From: Thraustochytrium sp. TN22
Taxonomy: Eukaryota > Sar > Bigyra > Thraustochytrida > Thraustochytriidae
Length of the DNA: 64,000 nucleotides
Direction of reading: 5' to 3'
Assembly: GCA_013306675.1 (NCBI GenBank)
Contig: JABLUY010000151.1
Coordinates: 1-64,000, forward strand
Below are positions 50,186-60,575 of this stretch, one piece after another. The stretch's first letter is position 1. The number at the start of each line of letters is the position of its first letter. A program made the translations under genes and the position numbers. The notes beneath the pieces are model-generated. The model did no database searches. It was not told the origin of the DNA and saw nothing but the letters and a program-made list of their open reading frames with translations.

Positions 50186-52358
50186 GATGGCGTGCGGCAG
50201 CGAGACGAGCTACTCGGGCAGCTAGGCTTAGCGAGGCTTGTTTTCCGTGCGAGACAAGGCTTGGTCACCGCGCGAGACGAAGGCTTAGCGAGGCTTGTTT
50301 CCCGTGTGAGACGAAGGCTTGCTCGCCGCGCGAGACGAGGATTGCTTCACGAGGCTTTGCTTCACGAGGCAGACTCGCGCGCCAGGTGGCTCGCGGTGGG
50401 AGTCGCGAGCGTGCCTGTCGCCCCGCCACGGGCCGGGGTCGCGCGCCTCCAGCTCCGCCTCAGGCCGGGGTCGCGCGCCTCGCTCGACTGGACGTGCGCT
50501 TGGTCGCGGCTGCGGAGAGTTCGGGTTCTGCGGTCTGGCCTTGCCGCGCCCACGGAATGCGCGCGGTGAAGAAGAGCGGCGGTCTTTCATCGCTCGCTCG
50601 ATCAGGATCGCTCGCCCTCGTCGTCCCGGCCAGCTGGACGGAGGGATTCCTGCGCAGGCGGGCGTCTCACTGGCGACTTGCTGTTCTCGTCGGTAGCTCG
50701 TACTACCTCGAAGCGCTAGCCGCCACGCCTCGCGCCAGCGCGGCGGCAGGCACGGGCCAGCAGGCCGGCAGGCGTAGCGCCCGCCCCTGCGCGGGCGTCA
50801 GGCTCGGCGCGGCGCGGCGAGGCGCTCGCCTCCTCCTGTCCTGCGCAGCCTGCCCGCGCTCGCTCCTCATCCGCGGAAATCGCATCCCGCGCGCCGCCGC
50901 GCCGCCGCCGCCGCCGCCGCAGAGGAGACTCTGCGCGCGCGTCCTGTCCTGCGCGCGCGCGCGCCAACACTGCCGCCCGCGGCCGACTCCCGCGCGCGCG
51001 CTGGGCCGGGCCGCCGCGGCCGCAGCCGGCAGCCCGGCCAGGTTTGGTTGGACTCACAACAACTGTTGGCTGCGACTCGACTCGGCTCCAACGGCAGGAA
51101 GAGCGCCGCGCCGCGACCAAGAGGGAAAAATCCGCACGTGCGCGGGCCATGCATCAGGCATGAACTGTGGCCCGGCCCGTGAGGGCCAGAGTCGAGAGCC
51201 CCGCGGCTGGGAGCCGAGCCGCCGAGCCCGCGCGGCGGCGAAGGGCTTGCGCTAGGAGGGACACCGAGGGAGGCGTGGGTTGGAAGACTGGGCCGCGGGT
51301 CGCCAGCCTGCGCGACGGCAGGACGTCACGCACGGCCGCACCGCCGAGGGCTTGCAAAATCGCGCCTCGTGGAGCTGGCATGAGGTCCGGCGGGCGGCCT
51401 GGGGCAAGCTCAGGCTGGCTGGGCCGAAGCAGGCTGGATCGAGCGGTCGGAGTCACGCGTGATCGACGCGGCGACCTGAGCTGCGCTCGTCAACCCGGCT
51501 GCGCGGTCCCATCAGCCTGTTTAGCTGAGGCTTTGCGATCCATGCCACAGCGCCGTCATGAACGAAGCTCGCATCGCCCGAGCCGCGCGAGCGAGCGCAC
51601 CGGCGTGGGTCCGGATGGGTCCGGATGGGTCCGGATGGGTCCGGCGGCCACGGAGCCGATCAGTCGCGGCTGCGCTGGGCCAGCAAAACCCCAGCTTGAC
51701 TCATGACAGTGAAGGACTAACGTTAGGCCTAGGACGGCGCGTTGGCGCTCGAATGGACCAAACTTACAGCGCGTGGAGAGTTGGCCGCTGGCCAGTGGGC
51801 CGCCCTGGCGTGTCCTGGCCGGCAGTAACGAGCGGCACTGGCAGCAGCCAGCTTCAGCGCGCTCCAGCTGTAGCTGGTAGCCGGCTAGAGCTAGCTAGCG
51901 ATCGACGAAGCAAGACAAGCCCAACAAGCCGCAGATGGGCCGGCCCTGGCGGCCTGGCCCAGCAAACACTCTGCCGTGGCCGCACGATCGATCCAAGCGC
52001 GCTGGAACTTGCTGGTGGCAGGCAGCAGGTTGATTGACAGCGAGCGGGCGTCGCGCGAGCGAGCGGGCGGGCGGGCGGGCGGGCGGGCGGGCGGGCGGGC
52101 GGGCGAGCGGGCGGGCGAGCGGGCGGGCGAGACGCAAGCGAGCAGGCGTTGGAACGACGGACCTACCGCAGAATGCTGTGCGCCAGAGTGGTGCCAGGAG
52201 TCATGATGTGGCCAGTCGCCACCTCCGTTGTCTCTCGACATTTCTGCGCGTTTTGTCTTTCACGCCGTCGCGCGCGCCTCGTCCGAAAGCGCGCAGCGTG
52301 AGGGCGACAAGACCGGGCCTGACTCCCCTATCCACCCCGAGAAGTTCGCGAGAACACC
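50186..52358. other. Intergenic, 2.2 kb, GC-rich with tandem repeats
   Basis: Two imperfect copies of GAGGCTTGTTT..GTGAGACAAGGCTT-like DNA lie at about 50225-50310. GCC- and CG-rich DNA covers 50900-51010. A ten-base unit (GGGTCCGGAT) is repeated four times at 51605-51644, and a (GCGG)n tract fills 52058-52132. No gene supported; the long plus-strand frame at 50386-51255 has artefactual composition. Confidence 0.5.
52058..52132. repeat. GCGG tetranucleotide array
   Basis: About 75 bases of GCGG units with a few GCGA variants. The G-rich strand could form quadruplex-type structures. Confidence 0.9.
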
Positions 52359-53008
52359 ATGGCTCTCTCTACCTCGCTCTACCTCAGAAGGTGGTGGGGG
52401 TACCGGGTGAGTGCCCGTTGTAGAACCGGCGCGGAAAGGCTTCAACGCGCCTCGACAGCGTTGCGTCAAGTTGCCCAATCGGCACTTGGGCCGAAAAAGC
52501 AGGGTAACCCGCGACGGACAGGCCGCTCACCACTTGCAGCTCGCCCGCCTCGAGGCTCGCGATGGCTCGTCACCAATACCACTTCGTGGGCCGGCCGCGA
52601 GGCGCTCCCGCCGCGCTCCCGCCGCCGGATTTCGCCGCTCAGGCGCAAACAATCCGCCAAGCGCTTGGCCGCCAAGCAGCAGGCTAGCCCGGCCCGGCCC
52701 GGCCCGGCCCGGCCCGACCCGGCGCGGCGCGACGCGGCGCGGCGCGGCGCGGCGCGCCTCGGAGCAGCCACCACGCGCCCGTCGCCGCGCGCTCTCGGTA
52801 CCCTGGTACCCCGGCCTTGCCCACCTTCTCGCTGCCCGTGGAGGACGGCGCTGCGGCGCTGCCCGTACCGGTGGAGGACAGGACCACTCTGCTGCGGCAT
52901 CGGGTAGTCCTGCCCCTGCGGTGACGGCGACTACTACGACACGCACACGGTGTGTCCGCTTCCACCCGTTCGGTCCTGCCGAGCAGTGTCATCCAAGTCT
53001 TCAGCATC
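52359..53008 (+). other. Possible 5' exons of a spliced gene
   Basis: Three pieces look coding and lie in order before the frame at 53009. The first (52359) reads MALSTSLYLRRWWGYR up to a perfect donor G|GTGAGT near 52407. The second begins at an ATG at 52562 (MARHQYHFVGRPRGAP) and runs 41 codons. The third, around 52800-52900, reads LPTFSLPVEDGAAALPVPVE. A pyrimidine-rich acceptor (GTCTTCAG) lies just before 53009. A GC pentamer array (52687-52756) interrupts the stretch. I cannot tell which pieces belong together. Confidence 0.35.
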
Positions 53009-53323
53009 ATGCCCCGTACGAAAGACTCGGACTGGAAGAACTCGGACGCGGACTCTGGTCGCGCCTCGAGCCCGGACACGTGGATTGTCGCCGTCGCATC
53101 GGGAAGGGCGGCGGCCATGCCCGCGGCGCAGCTGGCTCTGAATCAGGGCTCGCTTAGCGAAGCGCTGTCCTTGGCGACAGCGCCCGACACCAACATCACG
53201 ACGGCCTCGTCCGACGAGCTGGCGATCCTTTTGCAGGTGCAGCTCCACGCCGACATCGTCTCCGCCGCCGAGCTACGCTCAATCCTCCTGCGCCACCTTC
53301 TGCCCTTTCTTTCCAAGCACTGA
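53009..53323 (+). CDS. Small unknown protein or last exon (104 aa)
   Basis: Not recognised. From the ATG at 53009 the frame is short but has strong GC3 bias and a plausible protein: MPRTKDSDWKNSD at the start, an Ala/Leu-rich middle, then a helical C-terminus with SSDELAILLQVQLHADIVSA and LRSILLRHLLPFL. It may be complete, or the last exon of a gene beginning upstream, because an acceptor-like site (TCTTCAG) immediately precedes the ATG. Confidence 0.5.
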   Translation: MPRTKDSDWKNSDADSGRASSPDTWIVAVASGRAAAMPAAQLALNQGSLSEALSLATAPDTNITTASSDELAILLQVQLHADIVSAAELRSILLRHLLPFLSKH

Positions 53324-55477
53324 CGAGAACGGGCGTGTCGAGCGTAGTGCTACCTGTCGCCGACGGGACGTCTGAAACACGAAGTTTGCTATGACTCACT
53401 GTCGGAGCGTCACGGTCCAGCACTGCCAGCTGCACTGGGAATGCCGAAGCCGCGTTCCACTGTTCCGTATGTAGGTGTTCCAAAGAGCAGCTACTACCCA
53501 GGCTCGGGATACTGAACTTGCGGAGTTAGCCCGTATTGTATCGTGTAAATTGATGAGTTTCGATGGGCGTGTAGGATGGGTGGCTAGGTGCGCCCGCGAC
53601 AGCCTGGCGCGCGTGACGGCGGCGTCGGCGGCAAAGCCAGCGATAGTCGGGAGAGGAGAATCGAAGCTGCGCGCGGGCGAGAGGTAGCGTGCGCGTGCGG
53701 GTGCGCGTGCGCGTGCGGGCAGGCCGGGACGCAGCGGTGCGGCTGCGTGTACGTGCACAGCGGCAGCGACAGCGGCGGCAGCAGCAGTAGCGATAGCGGA
53801 AGCGGCAGCGGCAGCGACAGCGGCCAAGGCCAAGGCAACGCCAACCGCAGAGGCAGCACCCGTGGCGGCATCACCCCTTGCCTGGGTCGAGGCGCGCTGA
53901 CCGTGAGGCGTTCCGGAGTTTAGCTTGTGGCTTCGTGGACTTCGTCCCAGCGTCGGCGTCGGCAACCAAGCGCACGACGAAACCATTCACGCCCTTGGAG
54001 CTCTGGCGCGCGACCCGAAGCAGAAATTGCCTGCGCGCGCACGAGCGCGCGGAGGCCCGTGGCTATTTCCCGTTGCCCAAGTCACGGTACGCAGCGGTAG
54101 CAACAGCGACAGCAGCATTGGTATCCTCGGCGCTTTGGTGCGCGCGCAACTGAGTTGCAAGTGGCGCAAGCGTGTTGCATGCGCGGTTGTTTGCGTCTGC
54201 GAGTCCTCCATCCTATGGAATGCGCAGCGAGCTGTGGTGCAATTACCACTGCCCCAACAACTGCTACTGCTAGAGCCGACGTCAGCACCAACTTGAGCGC
54301 CAACTTTTACGCGAATCACAGCAGTGGGCCACGGCTTGCATCGAGAATGCTGGCTCATGACAGCGACGGCTTTGATCTCGCCGTCGGGGCAGACATGGTG
54401 CCCTGTAATCTCGAGCTGACCGTGAACAATGTCCAAGAGCTGGACTTCTGGTCATCCTACGACGTGCAGAGATGCGAGATTGCAACGACCCCGCACACGG
54501 TCGCGCGGGATCCCGCACCAAGTGGCCAGGTAGAAGTTTTGGACGCCGCAGGGTAGGGCGCGCAAAGTGCGGCAGAGATCGTGGAAACCGCAGGGCGCGC
54601 TCGGCTGTGCTCCTGCGGCGCCCAGGTCGCAGAAACCCTCCCTCAGCGCGCAAGACGACAAGCATACTCGCCGTGCGTGTAGAGCGCCGCAGCCGCGTGG
54701 TGCCCCAACAATAGAAATACTTTTACCAAGGCGTCTTCACCAGCCGACACCGCTTGCCCAGTGGCTTGCCGCCGCCCACGGACGCGTGGCTGTTGCGACC
54801 GTGCGGCTTTCCGCCTCAAGCCGCTCTCGCGCGCCGGCACGGAGAGCGGCTCGAGCCAGCGCAAGAGGCTGCACTGCTCGTCTCCGACTCGCACCGCGGC
54901 CCCGTCGCACGACTCCGACTCGGCAGCACGCTGGCTGCTTCGCACTGCACTGGCAGTGCCTCCGACACACTTGCCAGCCTGACGAGCAAGCCAGCCGCCT
55001 GAGCTGGCTGGCAGTCTTGACAGCTCGCGGTGGCAGCGGTGCCTCAAAGTGGGCGACGGTCCCAGGGCCGGACGCAACTGCGCAGACACAGTGCAGTGCC
55101 AGTGCAACTGGAACTTGAACAAACATGAAAGAGAGTCAAGGTCGACTGAGTCGAGTCATCCTTGATTTCAAGTTGTGCCAGTCTGAGTCTCACTCAGCGA
55201 GCCGGAGGCTGACTCCGGTTGCGGACCGGGGCTCAAGTGCTCATCAGAGTCAGAGTCAGCCTGGGCCGAGGCTCGCTGCTGCAAGGGGGCCACAGCGCCA
55301 CTGTAAGCACGCTCTTGTAGTTGGCCACAGCTGGCCTATCTCGCGGTTCGCTGGTTCCCGCCGCGCCTCTCCAACTTTTTGTCCTGCAAACCGGCCCGGC
55401 CGTGGCCGGCCAGGCCGCTGGACAAGGCGAGGCGTCGTCGTCATCCTCTCCTTGTAGCTACTGTACGCAGACACTAC
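53324..55477. other. Intergenic, no confident gene
   Basis: Includes GCGTGC repeats at 53690-53720 and an AGCGGC/AGCGAC repeat at 53758-53830. At 54150-54560 both strands stay open and both look weakly protein-like (plus: GFDLAVGADMVPCNLELTV; minus: QLEITGHHVCPDGEIKAV), so a gene may exist there, but I cannot choose a strand. Confidence 0.45.
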
Positions 55478-55963
55478 ATGGATCTTTGGCCATTTCGAGC
55501 CCCAGCTTCCGGGCCGCCGGGCCAACTGCAGCCCGCCTGCCAGCGCGCCACACGCCAGCGCCCCACGCGCCCGCCCGGCGCGCAGACTGCGCAGGCGCAC
55601 GCAGCTGTCTCGAAGACAGTCCCGGAGCCTGGGCCTGCCAGTGCTGTGACGAGCTTGGCCGGGCTTGACAGTGACGCCGCGCTCGCGCGAGCTGCTGCCG
55701 CCGAGCGCCGCGAGCCTGGTCTGCCAGATTTCCAGGCCGCGAGGTTCGCCAGGACGTTGAGCAGGAACTTCAAGTCGAACCGGACGCTGGCGGCGCCGGT
55801 GGCTTCCTTCTTCAAGTTCCTCGGCTTCCTGCCCAGCTGGCTCCGGCGGGGCTCGGACGTCCGCCGGATCTCGTTTGACTTCGCTAACTTACAGTTAGTT
55901 TTAAAAACTCAGACTCCTCAAGCCGAAGAGTCGAAGACCGAGCCCAGGCCTAGTAGGCCCTAG
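55478..55963 (+). CDS. Possible small protein, unknown (161 aa)
   Basis: The ATG at 55478 opens a frame with a Pro/Gln/Ala-rich first half and a more ordered second half (FQAARFARTLSRNFKSNRTL; ASFFKFLGFLPSWLRRGSDV), including an amphipathic or membrane-associated stretch. The coding composition is weaker than in the certain genes and the last 20 codons are A-rich. It might be a real small gene or a chance frame. Confidence 0.35.
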   Translation: MDLWPFRAPASGPPGQLQPACQRATRQRPTRPPGAQTAQAHAAVSKTVPEPGPASAVTSLAGLDSDAALARAAAAERREPGLPDFQAARFARTLSRNFKSNRTLAAPVASFFKFLGFLPSWLRRGSDVRRISFDFANLQLVLKTQTPQAEESKTEPRPSRP

Positions 55964-56707
55964 TTGCAGAGTGGCACGCGCCGCGAGAGGGATCTTTTTC
56001 TTTTATAATTCGCTCCGAGTCGCGCCCGTGGTTGCGGCCGTCCGTGGCCGGAGCGCGCTTGCGGTTCGCGCGGCAGAGAAAGCTCGAGGACTGATTGCGC
56101 GCTCGAGCTTCCAGCCTGGCCTTACGCAATCGATCTACGGAATGGGCCTCGCGTCGAGGTTGACGCGAGCTGGCTGGGCCAGTTCGTCGCCATCCCGCAG
56201 CGCGCCCGCAGCGTCCCCCTGAGCGCGGACGAGGGCTCCCGCAGCGCAGGGGGCGCGCCAGGCCAGGACCCCAGTGGGGTCTGGGGCCAAGTGGGCTTTG
56301 GCGCGCGCAAGTGGCCGCTCCGCGCTGGCGCCAGTGGCCGCTCGCCAGCGGCAAGTGGGGGAGCGCTCGCGGGAGAGCGGAACCCAATTTTGCTGTGGGC
56401 GCGGCGCCCTCGGGAGCCCGACTTCAGGAGCTTTGCGACGGCAAGGAGCACGTCGGAGTGCAGCAAACCCGAATCGATAGAGACTCAGGCCTCAGACGGT
56501 GCTCGAGTCGAGCAAGACATCCATCGCAACGAACCAGCGGCAGCAACCGGTCCTGGTCCCGGTCTCGGTCGGTCGGCGTCGTGTGTGCGCCGGGCATCGT
56601 GCAGCCGCGTGTTCGGATCTTGACTGTGAGTGAGAGAGAAGCCCTACTAGGTCCTAGCCTGAGCTACTACTAGCGTGCGTGCCGGCGTCTCCTACGAATC
56701 GAAGATC
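55964..56707. other. Upstream region of the next family gene
   Basis: About 740 bases with repeated GGCGCGC..AAGTGG(C/G) segments near 56285-56360. CCTAGTAGGCCCTAG near 55950 and CTACTAGGTCCTAG near 56645 look alike. No gene seen. Confidence 0.5.
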
Positions 56708-57880
56708 ATGGCGCTCGCGATGCCGGTCACCGAGGACGAGACCTTCAAGACGCGGCCGCCGATCCGCGCGATGGCGGCGGCGCGGCGCAGTTACGGGGTG
56801 CGCTACCAGCGCACGCTGGCGCCGGCGCAGTACCGCGAAGAGAACCACCAGGCGACGCGTGGCGGCCTGGGCGGGCTCAACGCGAACGGACTGGTGTGCG
56901 AGGCGATCGTGCCCGAGGATGCAAGCGGCATGCCGCTGCGCATCCACAAGCTGACGGCTCGGCTGAGCGCGCGCCAGGACGACGGCGAGGTGCGCTTCCT
57001 GCATGAAGTGTCGCTCAACGCGTACACCAAGATGCGGGAGTACCCCAAGCACAATCGCCACGCGGTCATCATGGCCTTCGCCTGGAGGTACGTGGACAGC
57101 TACCGCCGTCGCGTGCGTATCGTTCTGCACGAGGGCGGTCTGCACCGCTCGGGCGTGAATGAGTTCACGGGCCACACGCTGGTCATCGAGGTCTTCGCGG
57201 ATCACAACGATGGCCGCGGGCCCATCCCGGTCTGCACGCAGGACATCCGCTGGGAGTCCAAGAAGAACTTCAGCAGGGCGTTCAAGCCGCTGGCCAAGAG
57301 CTGGCAGAAGCTCGCGCAGCGCTGCGCTGACCAGCGTGCTCTGCAACAGTACGCCTACTTCATGAACCACGGCACCATGGACCCGGCCAACAGCGTGCCA
57401 GACTTCAGGTACATCCAGGACCACTACGAGGACCTCCTCGCCGCCATCCCCCCCGAGGGCCAGGACTCAGCCAATACCTTTGTTAGCGTGCTCGCTGCGG
57501 TGGCTGGTGGCGCGGCCCAAGCTGACACCGACGAGGTGGCGGCCGTCGACGACACGGACGCACCCACCGACCCTGACATCGTCGTCGGCGGCAAGCGCCC
57601 CTTGCCCAAAAACTGTATCGACCTCGGGCCTCGGCGCACGCCCAAGCCTGCCTCGAACCCGACCGTCTCGCGCTTTGGTACTACCATGCCGCATCGCTGG
57701 TTTGACGACCTGTTCGGCGACCTCGAAATGATGGACGATCCTGCCGACTGGGACTTGTCGCCCGGCGAACTGCCCCAGACGAGTGGCCCCGATAGCTACT
57801 TCAACATCGGTGGACTGACTGCCATCAGTGACGCTGAGCGCGACAGCTGTGGCACTGACAGCGCGTCCGACATTTTTTAA
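56708..57880 (+). CDS. Lineage-specific GGLN/HGGG-family protein, VP16-like tail (390 aa)
   Basis: Function unknown. Start at the ATG at 56708; a GTG eleven codons upstream is in frame. This is the only plus-strand member and is more diverged: LGGLNANGLVCEAIVP (about residues 54-69), HKLTARLSA, VIMAFAWRYVD, LHEGGLHRSG (140-149, HEGG for HGGG), DIRWESKKNF, then the helix with QYAYFMNHG. The N-terminus is longer and basic (RAMAAARRSYGVRYQR). A KRPLPK segment near residue 297 could be a nuclear signal. The tail is acidic with aromatic residues (HRWFDDLFGDLEMMDDPADW), very like known acidic activation domains. The second transposon copy begins 133 bases downstream of the stop. Confidence 0.8.
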   Translation: MALAMPVTEDETFKTRPPIRAMAAARRSYGVRYQRTLAPAQYREENHQATRGGLGGLNANGLVCEAIVPEDASGMPLRIHKLTARLSARQDDGEVRFLHEVSLNAYTKMREYPKHNRHAVIMAFAWRYVDSYRRRVRIVLHEGGLHRSGVNEFTGHTLVIEVFADHNDGRGPIPVCTQDIRWESKKNFSRAFKPLAKSWQKLAQRCADQRALQQYAYFMNHGTMDPANSVPDFRYIQDHYEDLLAAIPPEGQDSANTFVSVLAAVAGGAAQADTDEVAAVDDTDAPTDPDIVVGGKRPLPKNCIDLGPRRTPKPASNPTVSRFGTTMPHRWFDDLFGDLEMMDDPADWDLSPGELPQTSGPDSYFNIGGLTAISDAERDSCGTDSASDIF

Positions 57881-58012
57881 GCTCGCGGGCGCGGCCTTCT
57901 TCTCCGGGCGCCACGTCCCATCCTGTAAATACACCATGTAAACAACGGGCTTGACCGTAGAAGAATGAATAGCGACCATACAACAAAACCAACAAATCTT
58001 TATTTCCTTTAT

Positions 58013-60349
58013 CCCAATCACACCTCTATGCTTACTCGTATCCGCCTACCACGCGGGGGTCCCTCGGTGACGCCCGGCACAGGGGGCACTAAAGCGTATT
58101 AAGAGGGTACTTTACTCCCGATTTGCTCCAAAAAAGTGGCCTAGAGTCTGGCGAAGTTAGTTCCGCATTCGATCAAAAACGCAGCGATGGGGCCGAGCTT
58201 GAAGAGGCCCACTCGAAGCGACCCAAGGCTCCTGCCCCCTATTCATTTTGGCCGAAGGCGTGGTGGTTAGGATGAGATGAGCTCGGCAGTTCGCCCAGAG
58301 CGGCTTTGGGGGGAGCTCGCGCGCGACTTCGTCGCGGAGCGCGCTGGAGCCGCAGGCGCTGCGGCGCGCGGCTGCAGGCGGCCCTGGCGGGTGCCTTGTG
58401 CCTGCTCTCAGCTCGCACGCCCCTGCCGCAGCGCTTGGACGTGGAGTCGGGCCCGCACTGCGACATCATGGCATCGGCGAGGCCTAACCACCGCGTGGAG
58501 GACGACAGCGACAGCGACAGCGACAGCGAGTTCGTGCCCCTGGACAAGCGGGACACAGGGGACGAAGACGAAGAAGGAGAGGAGCTTGGCGACGAGGATG
58601 CTCGTGCTGAGGCCGCTGCGCAGCAAGACTTCGAAGACATACTTGCGTTGGTCGACGAACCGACGCGTGGTGCGAGTGCATGTTCGAGGTCGGCCTCATT
58701 CAGCACAAGACCGTTCCGGGGCTCGCAGTCTCGCCGGATGGAGTCGCTCGCGTCCGGCTTCCAGGCGCGGAGTGCGACGCATCGTCAGTACTATGCAGCG
58801 TCGAGATCAAGACGCGCGTCGCGCCTGGAGGCGCGGTAGACGCACGTATCGTGAGCACCCAGATGAACACGTGGGGGACGAGACTTGGTGGAAGGCCATA
58901 CCTGCCGAGCACCGCGCGCAAGTCTTGCACCAAGCTGTGGTCCTCCAAATCGATCACGTGCTCTACGTTGCTGCCAGCACGAGTTCGTGTTTGTACGCCT
59001 GCCTCGTTGAAGTGCCTCCGGACGCCCGGCTCGCCATGGAGCGCGCTCTGAAACCGTGGGCGGACAAGCTCACGACATGGGCGCACCAGAGCATCGACAG
59101 CGGGTGCGCCGCCCAAGCCACCTGCCATCTTCGGCGAGGAGGAGGGGGCGGTGCTGAGCTCGCACTTCCGGCTGTGGCGCGCCATGCGCAAGCTTGTCGC
59201 TCTGAAGGGGCCCATGCGGCCCGTGCATGTCATCAAGTGCTTACCGCAGGAGCTATACAACGTCGCAAAGGGCGGCGTCGACGGAAGCACACAGTACGTG
59301 GAGCAGATCACCAACACGCAGTGCATGAATCTGAGCTGCGACCAGAACATCGCGTTGCGCACGTACAAGCAGCTCGTTGTCAACGCCATCGTGGTCTACC
59401 GCTACTTACAGGCTGCGAGGAAGAGCAACCTCGAAGACAGCGACGGGCTAAAGGCCCTCCGCGACAAGGTGAACCGCTCTGAAGCGCTCAGCACTGTCTC
59501 GTTCCGCCTCACTGTCGACATGGTCCGTCACGTCTACAGGAGCAGGCAGCTCGATACGGCGCAGGTGGAGTTCAACATGCAGCCAAGCATGCCCAAGCCC
59601 ACTGGGCTCACCAGGGAAGCGGCGAGGGACCTCGTGACCGCCGGTAAGCGCAAGCGAACCCCCGAGTTGCAGAAGTTCTTCAACCACGGCCATGCCCGCG
59701 ACATCCGCCTCGATGCCGCGCTGCACCATGACTCAGAGGCAGCGGGAAAGGCATCCTTCAACGCCAACAACAAGAGGATTCCCGCCAAGCGGCTCTGCGT
59801 CATCTGCGGCAAGCAAACGCACCGTCGTTGCACCATCTGCGGTGTGCCTCTGCACGTGTTCATGAGAAAGAATGAACGCACAACCTGCTTTTCCAAGTGG
59901 CACACGCGCGTGCGCGTCGAGCCTCACGAAGGCTTCAAGAAGCGCAAGACAAACGTCAACGGAACACCTTCGCCCATTTGCCTCGATCATGTCGATTCGA
60001 GCAGCGCCAGTGCCTCGTCCGGTACCCCTACAGCGCAGAGCAGGAACGACCACGTAGCCCAAGCCAGCTACACCGACACCCCATCAAGCCATAGTTCAAG
60101 ATCCTCTCGCAGCAGCCTCAGCACGAGTCCATCGTGCCCTTGATGCAGCCCAAGTTGGCCTCAGCATCCGCACAGGCCAGTCGGAAGTGACCAACACTTT
60201 ACGCTTCCATACAAACCCAGTAGTTGAAAGTTCCAAAAATGATTAGAATCATGATAGCAACAGGTCAGTCGAGCGCAAGCAGGAGAGCCGATTTACTAGG
60301 GATAATATGGCTATCCTGATTAAACTCCGTCTAGGGCGATGGGATTGGG
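58013..60349 (+). mobile_element. PiggyBac-like DNA transposon, right copy (2337 bp)
   Basis: Same element as 3796-6132 in opposite orientation. It begins CCCAATCACACC and ends GATTGGG, with a TTAT duplication at 58009-58012 and 60350-60353. The length equals the left copy to the base. Of the seven differences I find, six fall within about 59640-59830. Identical ends, intact duplications and high identity mean both insertions are recent or the family is kept homogeneous. Confidence 0.9.
58306..60143 (+). pseudogene. Transposon coding region in several frames, right copy
   Basis: Content and order are as in the left copy: acidic Asp-Ser N-terminus (about 58468-58670), YqaJ-like SPDG...VEIK block (58680-58830) and its helical continuation (58840-59110), GGVD segment (about 59270) and C-terminal zinc-binding domain (about 59795-59905). 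Frame changes occur at the same places as in the left copy. The C-terminal differences include Thr to Lys and Gln to His changes near the end of the helical segment, none in the cysteine ligands. Confidence 0.6.
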
Positions 60350-60575
60350 TTATTGCCCATGGCTCAAGGTGTGCGCGGCCGGCGGGCTTGCTTGCAGTCG
60401 TGGTGTCGATGGCCCTGCCTGCCTGGCTGTGCTTGAAAAGAAAGAAAAAAAACAATAGACGCCTCCTCCTGATAGTGGGGGTCTTTGGCTCCTGCCTCGG
60501 CGAGTCGGTCGTTCAGGCCGTTTTGTTCGTCCCGTCCAGGGACGCCGAGTCGCCGAATCACTGTCATGAATCGGG

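Noticed and set aside
53987-54560. Overlapping frames on both strands with protein-like pieces
   Set aside because: Neither strand gives a domain or clear codon bias, so no gene was called.
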